Below, piece after piece: positions 6,310 to 14,912 of a stretch of DNA of 25,504 nt. The stretch is from positions 1-25,504 of the forward strand of contig FR901701.1 of assembly GCA_000437675.1 (NCBI GenBank). Direction: 5' to 3'. The notes under the pieces are model-generated. The model was not told where the DNA came from, searched no databases, and saw only the letters and a list, made by a program, of their open reading frames with translations. This stretch comes from Prevotella sp. CAG:891. Lineage in GTDB: Bacteria; Bacteroidota; Bacteroidia; Bacteroidales; Bacteroidaceae. Position numbers and translations under genes: made by a program. Every line of letters begins with the position of its first letter. The stretch's first letter is position 1.

Positions 6310-9300
6310 ATGCGTATGAAAAACCGTTTTTGCAGAATGGGAAAGACGTTGCTCGGTGCAGCGTGCTTGCTTTCGACATGCGGCGTTACGTATTCGTGTT
6401 CAGATGATTTCGATTTGGATGAAACCAAGCCGAATTTCTTGCGCGCGAGTATCTACGACGATTTGAAAACTAGGCAAGATCGTAAGTTCACTACTGTAAT
6501 TAGGTTGATTGATGACCTGGGTCTTACCGAGGTGATGTCCCGTACGGGTAGTAAAACACTTTTTGTGGCTGATGACGATGCTTACAATACCTTCTTCCAG
6601 ACTACGACCTGGACGGATGGTGTCGGCAATCCTGTTCGCAGCTATGAACAGCTCAGCACCGCTCAAAAGCGTATCCTTTTGAACGGTTCAATGCTCAACA
6701 ATGCTTATGTGCTTGAGACGCTTACCACCATGCAAGGTCCGGTTAAGAATCTCTGTCTTCGCCAGCTTTCAAGTATGGCGACGACTGACTCTGTGCCTTA
6801 TTTTAAGTACAATGAGCTGCCTGAAAACCTCAGCGAAGGCCAGTTGGCAGATAATGGTGAAGTGCTGAATAAAGACAAAAAGTTCTGGGATAAGTTCCGC
6901 GATCCCAAGCGTGGCGGTATTTATCTCGCTCTCGACAAGACGGTGCCCATGATGACGCACTTCCTCGAGGCTCAGATGAACGAAAAGAAGATTAAGCACA
7001 GCGATATCTCGTTCCTGCTCAACCTTGACGGAACCGATAAGGAATGGACTGATGCTGACTCTAAGAAACGCAGCTACGTTTACGATGCAGAAATCGTAGA
7101 ACAGGACGTTACCTGCTTGAACGGTTATTATCACGTACTCGACAAGGTGTTGGCTACGCCGATGAATATGGCTGAAGTTATCCGTACGAACGGACAAACT
7201 AACCTCTTCAGCATCTTGCTCGAACGTTTCAGCGCACCTTATTACGATAAAACACTGACCGAGGAATACAAGGCATTGCAGAACATTACTGCCGACTCGG
7301 TTTATCAGAAAATTTATATCTCTCAGCGTTCACAGAACGGTGCCGTTACCGAAGATCCCGAAGGTGAACCTTTAGGCGACTTCCCCGCTCTGAACTACGA
7401 CCCGGGATGGAACACTTATACGGTTTCAGGTTTGACCAAGGAACAGGATATGGGTGCCATGTTTGTTCCCTCTGACAAAGCATTGAAAGATTATTTCCTT
7501 ACGGGTGGTGGTAAAATGTTGATTGAACGTTATGCCTCAAAACCCAATACTGAGGAAAATCTCGTTTACAACCTCTACCAGATTCCCTTGAACATCGTGA
7601 AGCCTTTGGTGGCTAACTTGATGAAGGATTCGTTCAACGAAACCGTCCCCAGCAAGTATCTCACCATTATGAATGATGCTCAGGACCAGATGTTTGCTGC
7701 ACAAACCTATCCCAGTGTAGGTGATTACAAACGCATCTTCGACAAGGTGTTGATGGCCAACAATGGTGTCGTTTATGTGATGAACAAGGTAATTGCTCCG
7801 GCAACCTATTCTTCGGTTATGGCTCCGGCACTCTACAACAAGAATGCACAGGTAATCAATACGGTGATTCACGCCGACGATGCTTACACCACAACCAACT
7901 TCCAGAGCGCTCCGTTGCAGAAGTATTACAGCACTTACCTGCTCGCCATGCAGTCGAACTTCAGTTTCTTCGTTCCTACTGACGATGGTTTGAAGAACTT
8001 TGGTTATGTTGACCCAGTGAAGTTTGCTGCCAAGCAAAACATCAACTACCGTTACTGGACGATGGAACCGCAGGAAGTAACCAAGAAGGGTCGCTTTGTA
8101 GGTGTACGCGCTCGCGCTTACCGTTATCGTTTGGACTCTCCGTTGAATCCAAATGGTAGCGATCCCCTGCCCGGTAACCAGTTCGACCAGACTGCTGACA
8201 AGTCGCTCGACAATACCGAAGGTAAGACCAAGAAGCTTATGCTCATCGATATGATGGACCAGCACACGATTGTTCACGAACAGGGTGCTGAGGGCGAAAA
8301 GGGCATAAACAATGGACGTAATTACTTTATTGCCCGTAGTGGTGCCCCCGTCTTCATCAAGAAGCACAGTGACAAAGCTGATGGTGTTGGTATGGTTGTC
8401 AATGGTGGTATGCAGGTTGAAATCAACAACGACGAGTATCCCGACAATAACTTCGATTGCGTTGTAACCAACAGCTTCGATATGACTCGTGGAACCAATG
8501 AATATGGTAACGGTCGTACATACTTTATCAACCGTCCTATGCAGCCTTCGCTCTACAATGTGTGGGAAACCATGAACAACCACGCTGAGTATAAGGCATT
8601 CTTCGATTTGTGCAAGGACCTCAACGACAATGCATCTGATATCATTGAAACCCTCTTCAAGCCGGCTGATTATGATGAGTCTGATTCAGAACAGAAGGAA
8701 CTTTGGGAAAATGAACAGAAAAAGTACCAAATCTTCTCAACCTCTGAACGTGGAACTGCTAACACGACGCGTTTGATTCGTTTCTTCAACAACTATCGTT
8801 ACACGATTTACGTGCCGACGAACGAAGCACTTAAAAAGGCTCACCAGAATGGTCTTCCCACTCTGGAAGAAATCAAGCAGTTTGTTGAAGCCAACACCAA
8901 TGACGAAGGCGAACTCAATGCAGAAGCTAAGGTTAAGGGTCAGGCTATGATGGTAGCTCTTGCCAACTTCGTGAAGTATCACTTCTGTGACCAGTCGCTC
9001 TTTGTTGACAACTGCACGGATCAGACTACGGTTTCTTCAGCTTGTGCTAACGAGTTGACCAACAACTTCATCAAAGCTACAATCAACCAGACGCCTAACA
9101 AACTGACTGTTACTGACGCTGCCGGTGTTACCCACGCTGTTCAGGCACCCTACAACACCATGGCACGCGACTATGAGTTGGATGGTTCACCAACCAATTC
9201 ATACTCAATCAAATCATCATCATACGTTGTTCTTCACTCCATCAACGACTATCTGCGCTATGGTGCAGATGTGAAGGAACGCTTTGATGCAGCATGGACA

Positions 9301-9351
9301 ACTCCTGCTAAAGCCAAGGCATTCGTGAAGAAGTACAGACTCAAGAAATAA
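6310..9351 (+). CDS. Fasciclin (FAS1) repeat surface lipoprotein, four domains
   Basis: Protein of 1013 aa. A lipoprotein signal peptide ends at Cys30 (VTYSC) and is followed by SDDFDLDE, an acidic stretch of the kind that sends Bacteroidetes lipoproteins to the cell surface. Four divergent FAS1-like domains follow, at about residues 44-280, 285-505, 505-750 and 755-990. Each carries the core strand of the fold: TLFVADDDAYNTFF, GAMFVPSDKALKDYF, FSFFVPTDDGLKNF and YTIYVPTNEALKKA. FAS1 domains mediate adhesion or ligand binding in many organisms. It is the first gene of the block, 11 nt before the first susC. The start could also be the ATG at 6316. The ligand is unknown; an accessory surface binder for the transporter is the likely role. 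Confidence 0.88.
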   Translation: MRMKNRFCRMGKTLLGAACLLSTCGVTYSCSDDFDLDETKPNFLRASIYDDLKTRQDRKFTTVIRLIDDLGLTEVMSRTGSKTLFVADDDAYNTFFQTTTWTDGVGNPVRSYEQLSTAQKRILLNGSMLNNAYVLETLTTMQGPVKNLCLRQLSSMATTDSVPYFKYNELPENLSEGQLADNGEVLNKDKKFWDKFRDPKRGGIYLALDKTVPMMTHFLEAQMNEKKIKHSDISFLLNLDGTDKEWTDADSKKRSYVYDAEIVEQDVTCLNGYYHVLDKVLATPMNMAEVIRTNGQTNLFSILLERFSAPYYDKTLTEEYKALQNITADSVYQKIYISQRSQNGAVTEDPEGEPLGDFPALNYDPGWNTYTVSGLTKEQDMGAMFVPSDKALKDYFLTGGGKMLIERYASKPNTEENLVYNLYQIPLNIVKPLVANLMKDSFNETVPSKYLTIMNDAQDQMFAAQTYPSVGDYKRIFDKVLMANNGVVYVMNKVIAPATYSSVMAPALYNKNAQVINTVIHADDAYTTTNFQSAPLQKYYSTYLLAMQSNFSFFVPTDDGLKNFGYVDPVKFAAKQNINYRYWTMEPQEVTKKGRFVGVRARAYRYRLDSPLNPNGSDPLPGNQFDQTADKSLDNTEGKTKKLMLIDMMDQHTIVHEQGAEGEKGINNGRNYFIARSGAPVFIKKHSDKADGVGMVVNGGMQVEINNDEYPDNNFDCVVTNSFDMTRGTNEYGNGRTYFINRPMQPSLYNVWETMNNHAEYKAFFDLCKDLNDNASDIIETLFKPADYDESDSEQKELWENEQKKYQIFSTSERGTANTTRLIRFFNNYRYTIYVPTNEALKKAHQNGLPTLEEIKQFVEANTNDEGELNAEAKVKGQAMMVALANFVKYHFCDQSLFVDNCTDQTTVSSACANELTNNFIKATINQTPNKLTVTDAAGVTHAVQAPYNTMARDYELDGSPTNSYSIKSSSYVVLHSINDYLRYGADVKERFDAAWTTPAKAKAFVKKYRLKK

Positions 9352-9362
9352 AAATCGAAATT

Positions 9363-12300
9363 ATGAATAACAAGTTCCTAATGACGCTTGCGTTGTGCTT
9401 GTGCTCCTCCTCTCTCGCTTATGCGCAGAAGCGCATTTCCGGTCGCGTTTGGAGTAAGCAGGATGGTCCGATCGTAATGGCGTATGTAGTTGAGCAGGAT
9501 AAGAATAACCGTAACGTTACAGCTGTGCAGACCGATGCCAACGGTAACTTCTCTATGGTTGTGAAGAATCCCGCCAACAAATTGAGAATATCTTATATCG
9601 GTTATCAGACAAAAGTGTTGAACATCGGCGAAAATGCCAAGTTCAATGTCGAACTTATCGATAAAAACACGTTCAAGGATGCTGTGGTAACAGTTACCCG
9701 TAAAACCCGCTCAAACGGTTTGGTAATTCCCGAACGTGAAATTTCAACCGCACAGCAGACGCTCGATATGGACCAGATGGCTGGTCTGTCGTTCGAAACG
9801 GCTGCCGACGCTCTCCAGGGTGAGATTGCCGGTCTCGACATCGTGTCGAACTCTGGTAACCTTGGTTCAGGTTCGAGCATGCGTTTGCGTGGTGTGTCTT
9901 CAATCAATGGTAGCCAGGAACCCCTCATCGTGGTTGACGGTAACATCCTTGAAGACTATAGCTCAGACGAACTCGACTTCGACAACATGGAGAACGAAGA
10001 ACAGTTTGCTACCTTGCTTCAGGTTGCTCCCGAAGATATCGGTAGCATCAAGGTGTTGAAGGACGCTGCTGCTACGGCTATCTATGGTGCGCGTGGTTCG
10101 AACGGTGTTATCGAAATCACCACCCGTCGTGGTGCTCGCGGTAAAACCCGTGTGGACTTCAGCTACCGCTTCTCTGGTTCATGGCAGCCCGAGGGCATGA
10201 AGATGCTCGATGGTGACGGCTACACCATGATGTTGAAGGAAGCATACCACAATCCGCGTATCCTTTCTGAAGAAGAATCGAGCATCGCGGAAATCATGTA
10301 CCTCAAGAGCTCTCACCCCTCGTACTACGGTAACTACAATAAGAATACCGACTGGATTGACGAGGTAACGCAATTCGGTCAGACGCACAACTACGGTTTG
10401 TCTGTATCGGGTGGTGGTGAAAAGGCTACTTTCCGTGTGTCAGGTACTTACGACCACGAAACCGGTACCATCATCAAGCAGGCTCTTGACCGCTTGACTA
10501 CGCGTTTGGCACTCGACTATTGGGTATCTGACCGTATCAAGTTCTCTTCTAACTTCGCTTTGACTTACACGAAGAACCAGAAGAACTACTATAGCGACAT
10601 TCTGGGCCGTGCGTACAACGCCATGCCTAACATGGCTGTTTACCGCAACCAATATATGCCTACTGCCGACGGCGTCGGTGAATATATCCAAACCGGTGAT
10701 TACTTCATCATGCCTCCTACGGCTGCCGCCAAGGGTTTGGTTAGCCCCACCAGCGGTCTGACCTCTTACTTCCTGGGCGATATGGTGAAGAATGGTAACC
10801 CCGTTGCTATTGCCAATCAGGCTTGGAACAACCAGTCGTCTTACACCATTCAGCCTCAGTTCCAGTTGGAATACAAGCTCTTGGGTAAGAACGACGATGA
10901 AACGCAACTCGACTACCGTGGTGAGGTTTACATGAATGCCTACACCAACACGGAAGAAGCTTACTTCCCCGGTTCGCTTACTTCAAACAGCTGGTCGGAT
11001 GGTATTTACAATACCTCTAACTACGAAATGAAGAACCTTTCGTTCACCACGCGTCATCAGTTGACTTTCCATCCTCATTTCGCCAACACCGATCACCAGT
11101 TGCAGGTGATGGGTCGTTTCGAAATTACCACGAGCAACAACTCAACCCAGTACCTCTCTTCTAACGGTATTGGTGGTGGTATTACCGACCCCACGGTGCC
11201 TGGTTACCTTACCGGTTCAACCACCAGCACTTCAAAGGGTCACACCGCAGCCGGTTTGATGTCAATGCACTACGCCTTTGGTTCTAAGTATGTATTCGAC
11301 TTCACTCTTCGTGCCGATGGTAGCACCCGTTTCGGTTCTGGTAACAAGTGGGGCTTCTTCCCCGGTGTTTCAGCTCGTTGGAACATTTCAGACGAACCGT
11401 TCTTCGAACCTTTGAAGAAGGTAGTCAGCATGCTTTCAGTAGCTCCCGGTTGGGGTATCAACGGTAACGTGCCCGGTAGCGAAGGTTTGATGTACAACAA
11501 GTACGACCGTAATGGTACCGTATATAATGGTACGCAGGTTATGCGCCCTGTCAACCTCAAGTTGACTGAAATTCGTTGGGAAAAGACGAAGTCTTGGAAC
11601 GTGGGTGTGAACATGAACTTGTTCAACGACTTGTTGCAATTCAACTTGAATGTTTACAACAAGAAGACTACTGACTTGCTTAACAGCGGTGTACGTATTC
11701 CTTCAACCACTGGTTTCTCTTCACTTTCATGGGCTAACGTCGGTGACATGGAGAACAAGGGTTGGGAACTTTATGGTAGCACCCGCGAAATCCTGAAGTT
11801 TGGTAAGTTCAGCATGAAACTGCGTGGTAACATCTCGCAGAACATCAACACCATTACGCGTATGGATGCTTCTGTGCTTGCTGCCAACAACAAGGACTAC
11901 GGCTACGGTAACGGCGAAATCATGCAGCGCGTTCAGATTGGTAACGCACTCGGTGGTATCTACGGTTTCCGTTATAAAGGTGTTTACGCCTACGACTACG
12001 ACCACAACGGTTACTTCCAGAATCAGGAAAAGAACCAGTGGTTCAACCCCGATGGTACGAAGAACACGGCAGCTGAAGGACCTAATGAAGCTCTTCGCAA
12101 ATCAACGCCTATCGTGTTCGATGCCAATGGCAACGTAGTTTACGATAAGAATGGTAACCCCCTGCCCATGTACTTCAACTACGGCGGTAAGAACTATCAG
12201 TTCGGTGGTGGTGATGCCATTTACGAAGATATCAACCACGACGGTAACATCGACGAACTCGATATCGTTTACCTTGGTACTTCAAACCCGAAGATCAATG

Positions 12301-12785
12301 GTGGTTTCGGTATTGAATTCAAGTACGACCGTTGGGAACTCAAAACTTCGTTCAACTTCCGCTTGGGCAACAAGATCATCAACTTGGCTCGCTTGAATGC
12401 CGAGAGCATGGTTAGCAACAAGAACCAGAACGCTTCTGTGGCACACCGTTGGCGTAAGAATGGTCAGTCGACCGAAATGCCGCGTGCCATGAGCAGCAAC
12501 GTTACGGCAACTTTCAACTCGTTGGTGAGCGACCGCTATGTTGAACCCGGTGACTTCCTCCGCTTCCAGTACTTCCAGCTTTCTTACAGCGTACCTGCTG
12601 AAAAGTTGAAGAAGATTGGTATGAGTTCACTTCGTATCTCGGCTTCGGGTAACAACTTGATTTTCTGGTCGAAGTACTCAGGTGTTGACCCCGAACATTC
12701 AGCTAGTGGTATGAGCCCCTGTATCGACAACTCGCAGACTCCTCGTTCACGCTCGTTTACGTTTAGCTTGAACTTCGGTTTCTAA
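9363..12785 (+). CDS. SusC/RagA-family TonB-dependent outer-membrane transporter (first pair)
   Basis: Protein of 1140 aa. The signal peptide (residues 1-21) ends SLAYA. Next come a carboxypeptidase regulatory-like domain (about 23-108, starting KRISGRVWSKQDGPIVMAYV), a plug (about 125-258) with the family signatures MRLRGVSSINGSQEPLIVVD and AATAIYGARGSNGVIEITTR, and a 22-strand-type barrel to the C-terminal FTFSLNFGF. An EF-hand-like loop DINHDGNIDELD lies at 956-967, as in many SusC proteins. Energised by TonB, it would import a ligand too large for porins, probably an oligosaccharide or peptide, together with the SusD encoded 93 nt downstream. Heavy use of GGT, CGT, AAC and TTC codons suggests high expression. 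The substrate cannot be inferred. Confidence 0.95.
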   Translation: MNNKFLMTLALCLCSSSLAYAQKRISGRVWSKQDGPIVMAYVVEQDKNNRNVTAVQTDANGNFSMVVKNPANKLRISYIGYQTKVLNIGENAKFNVELIDKNTFKDAVVTVTRKTRSNGLVIPEREISTAQQTLDMDQMAGLSFETAADALQGEIAGLDIVSNSGNLGSGSSMRLRGVSSINGSQEPLIVVDGNILEDYSSDELDFDNMENEEQFATLLQVAPEDIGSIKVLKDAAATAIYGARGSNGVIEITTRRGARGKTRVDFSYRFSGSWQPEGMKMLDGDGYTMMLKEAYHNPRILSEEESSIAEIMYLKSSHPSYYGNYNKNTDWIDEVTQFGQTHNYGLSVSGGGEKATFRVSGTYDHETGTIIKQALDRLTTRLALDYWVSDRIKFSSNFALTYTKNQKNYYSDILGRAYNAMPNMAVYRNQYMPTADGVGEYIQTGDYFIMPPTAAAKGLVSPTSGLTSYFLGDMVKNGNPVAIANQAWNNQSSYTIQPQFQLEYKLLGKNDDETQLDYRGEVYMNAYTNTEEAYFPGSLTSNSWSDGIYNTSNYEMKNLSFTTRHQLTFHPHFANTDHQLQVMGRFEITTSNNSTQYLSSNGIGGGITDPTVPGYLTGSTTSTSKGHTAAGLMSMHYAFGSKYVFDFTLRADGSTRFGSGNKWGFFPGVSARWNISDEPFFEPLKKVVSMLSVAPGWGINGNVPGSEGLMYNKYDRNGTVYNGTQVMRPVNLKLTEIRWEKTKSWNVGVNMNLFNDLLQFNLNVYNKKTTDLLNSGVRIPSTTGFSSLSWANVGDMENKGWELYGSTREILKFGKFSMKLRGNISQNINTITRMDASVLAANNKDYGYGNGEIMQRVQIGNALGGIYGFRYKGVYAYDYDHNGYFQNQEKNQWFNPDGTKNTAAEGPNEALRKSTPIVFDANGNVVYDKNGNPLPMYFNYGGKNYQFGGGDAIYEDINHDGNIDELDIVYLGTSNPKINGGFGIEFKYDRWELKTSFNFRLGNKIINLARLNAESMVSNKNQNASVAHRWRKNGQSTEMPRAMSSNVTATFNSLVSDRYVEPGDFLRFQYFQLSYSVPAEKLKKIGMSSLRISASGNNLIFWSKYSGVDPEHSASGMSPCIDNSQTPRSRSFTFSLNFGF

Positions 12786-12816
12786 GCAATGCAAGATTAT
12801 GAGATTATCGGATGAT

Positions 12817-12841
12817 AAGAGTGTGGTTCCCACCATCTCTT
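12817..12841 (+). promoter_or_regulatory. Stem-loop in the first susC-susD gap
   Basis: AAGAG (12817-12821)/CTCTT (12837-12841) enclose GTGG/CCAC with a 3-nt loop. No T-run follows. It may protect or process the transcript between the pair. Confidence 0.35.
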
Positions 12842-12878
12842 ATTTTCCGGTGCTCATAGATAAAAACTGTCTTACATC

Positions 12879-14912
12879 ATGAAAAGTAAAAAGATATATA
12901 CCAAACTTCTTTTGGCCGGAAGTCTGCTGTTGATGAGCGGTTCGCTTACTTCGTGCGATGACTTTTTGACTATCCTTCCTACGGATCAGTTGCCTGAAGA
13001 GCATTTCTGGCAGGACAAGAGCGACCTTGACAACGTGCGTGCCGGTGCTTACGAACAGCTGACTCAAGCCGGACAAACCAATAAAATATTGATGTGGGGT
13101 GAGCTTCGTGCTGATAACCTTACCCTCAACGATATGTCGCAGCAGTTCATCAAACAGATTCAGTCGGGTGTGCTGCAGCCCAATGAAGGCTCTTTCGATT
13201 GGGCAGGTTTCTACACAGGTATCAACTTCTGTAACCTCGTGTTGGAACAGGGCGAAAAAATGACTATTCCCGGTAAGGAAGTTGACCCGAGCTTTACGCG
13301 CATGGAATATAACAGCATCCGTGCTGAAATGATGGCGCTTCGCTCACTTTATTATTTCTACCTTGTTCGCGCTTACCGCGATGTGCCTTATATCACAAAG
13401 TCAGTTCGTACTGATGCCGAGGCCATGTCGCAGCGTCCGGCTGCCGTTCCCGGTGTAGCTATTTTGGGTGAATGTATCGACTCGCTCGAAGCAAACCTCA
13501 AATATGCTCCCGATAACTATGGTTCAAGTGACGAGAACAAGGGACGCTTCACGAAGCAGGGTATCCGCGCTTTGCTCGCCGATATGTATTTGTGGCGTGC
13601 AGGTTTGCTTACCAACTTCATGAAGAAGGATTTGAGTCAGGACCTCGGTCGTGTAAATATGTCTGACGTATTGGTTTCGCAGACTCCTGAAACTCCTGAA
13701 ACTCCTCAAACTCCCGAAACGCCTCAAACTCCTGAAGCACCCCAGACACCTGCAGGTGCTCACGTAAAGGCAACTTCTCCCGAAGGCCGTTACACTACTG
13801 CTGATGGTCAGGCTATCAATAAAGCTTACTGTGATGAGTTAGCAAAAACTTGCTTGCAGAAGTCTGCACAGCATGCACAGGCTGCCATTGACTACATCAA
13901 GCAGAAGTACGATGAAGATCTTCGCGAAGATAACATGGCTACTGAGGATGAGCTCAATCAGCCCTATCCTTTGTACCTGACACAGTTGATGGGTGGTACT
14001 ATCATTGACGAAGCTTATGAAAAGAATTTCGGTCAACAGAATTCGCGTGAGAGTATCCTTGAATTGCAGTACGATGGTTCAACCACGGTGAACAACACGG
14101 TGAACACTTACCTTTCAATTTACGAAGGTGCTGCATTCAAACCCAAGCACATGGCGCTCGACCCGCAGCTTATCTCAGGTTACGGTTCTGTCAACCCGAT
14201 TATTGGTTTTGGCCGTACCGACTTACGTATGGTTGAAACTGCTTATTTGCAGTCGCCCGATATTGCCAAGCCTTTGGTTAAGTTTACGGCTTCAACCGTA
14301 AGTGTCAATAAACCTGAGAATATGAGCGATGCAGATGCTTTCATCAACTATAGCACGCGTACTGCAACTTCGAACAATGCACACTGGCCTGTTTACCGTT
14401 TGGCTGATATGATGCTTATCAAGGCCGAAGCCATTGCACGCTACAATGCAACGCTTGGTGACAATGCCGATAAGAACCAATTACGTGAGGGCTTTAAGTT
14501 GGTTAACCAACTCTTCAAGCGTAGCAATCCTGCCTTGGTAGGTAGCTCTGCTGAAACTACCGACAATGACCTGATTTGCGATCGTGTAAACGATAACTAC
14601 GGTATGAACAACGACGGTGTGTTTACCAAGAACGCACAGGAATTGCTCGATTTGCTTTACCGCGAACGTCAGCGTGAATTTGTTGCTGAAGGTAAGCGTT
14701 GGTTCGACATTGTTCGTCAGGCCGAATTTAGCAATGATGCTAAGGCTACACTCAATAGTTACACTTCGCTTCAGGCTAGCGTGAAGAGCCGCCTCACCAA
14801 GATGTGGAGTCTTTACAATCCTTACTATAGCGAGGAATTGAAAGTCAATGGTATTGAAAACGGCGGTAGCTTGGTTCAAAATCCTGTTTGGGACCGTTAC
14901 ACTAAAAAATAA
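12879..14912 (+). CDS. RagB/SusD-family surface lipoprotein (first pair)
   Basis: Protein of 677 aa. The lipoprotein signal ends at Cys26 (SLTSC), followed by the classic SusD opening CDDFLTILPTDQLPEEHFW. The helical TPR-like core includes ALRSLYYFYLVRAYRDVPYI, and the conserved C-terminal segment ELLDLLYRERQREFVAEGKR then WFDIVR stands near residues 588-615. SusD proteins bind substrate and close like a lid on their SusC barrel. Odd feature: an insert of eight tandem three-residue units (TPE, TPQ, APQ, TPA) at residues 269-292. The gene is longer than the usual 500-600 aa partly because of this and nearby insertions. Its stop codon overlaps the ATG of the next gene by one base. Confidence 0.94.
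   Translation: MKSKKIYTKLLLAGSLLLMSGSLTSCDDFLTILPTDQLPEEHFWQDKSDLDNVRAGAYEQLTQAGQTNKILMWGELRADNLTLNDMSQQFIKQIQSGVLQPNEGSFDWAGFYTGINFCNLVLEQGEKMTIPGKEVDPSFTRMEYNSIRAEMMALRSLYYFYLVRAYRDVPYITKSVRTDAEAMSQRPAAVPGVAILGECIDSLEANLKYAPDNYGSSDENKGRFTKQGIRALLADMYLWRAGLLTNFMKKDLSQDLGRVNMSDVLVSQTPETPETPQTPETPQTPEAPQTPAGAHVKATSPEGRYTTADGQAINKAYCDELAKTCLQKSAQHAQAAIDYIKQKYDEDLREDNMATEDELNQPYPLYLTQLMGGTIIDEAYEKNFGQQNSRESILELQYDGSTTVNNTVNTYLSIYEGAAFKPKHMALDPQLISGYGSVNPIIGFGRTDLRMVETAYLQSPDIAKPLVKFTASTVSVNKPENMSDADAFINYSTRTATSNNAHWPVYRLADMMLIKAEAIARYNATLGDNADKNQLREGFKLVNQLFKRSNPALVGSSAETTDNDLICDRVNDNYGMNNDGVFTKNAQELLDLLYRERQREFVAEGKRWFDIVRQAEFSNDAKATLNSYTSLQASVKSRLTKMWSLYNPYYSEELKVNGIENGGSLVQNPVWDRYTKK
13683..13754 (+). 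repeat. 9-bp tandem repeat coding for Thr-Pro-Glu/Gln
   Basis: Eight units of the type ACTCCTGAA (with CAA, CCC, ACG and GCA variants) encode TPE-TPE-TPQ-TPE-TPQ-TPE-APQ-TPA inside the first susD. The unit is a multiple of 3, so slippage would change the linker length without shifting the frame. Confidence 0.85.

Noticed and set aside
7537..8583. A 348-codon open frame on the minus strand inside the first fasciclin gene
   Set aside because: Its text is rich in V, H, I and T with no domain, and it mirrors the codon bias of the plus-strand FAS1 gene, whose domains are clear. It is a shadow.
13683..13754. CRISPR-like short repeats
   Set aside because: The 9-bp units are contiguous, have no spacers and are in frame within susD; this is a coding tandem repeat.
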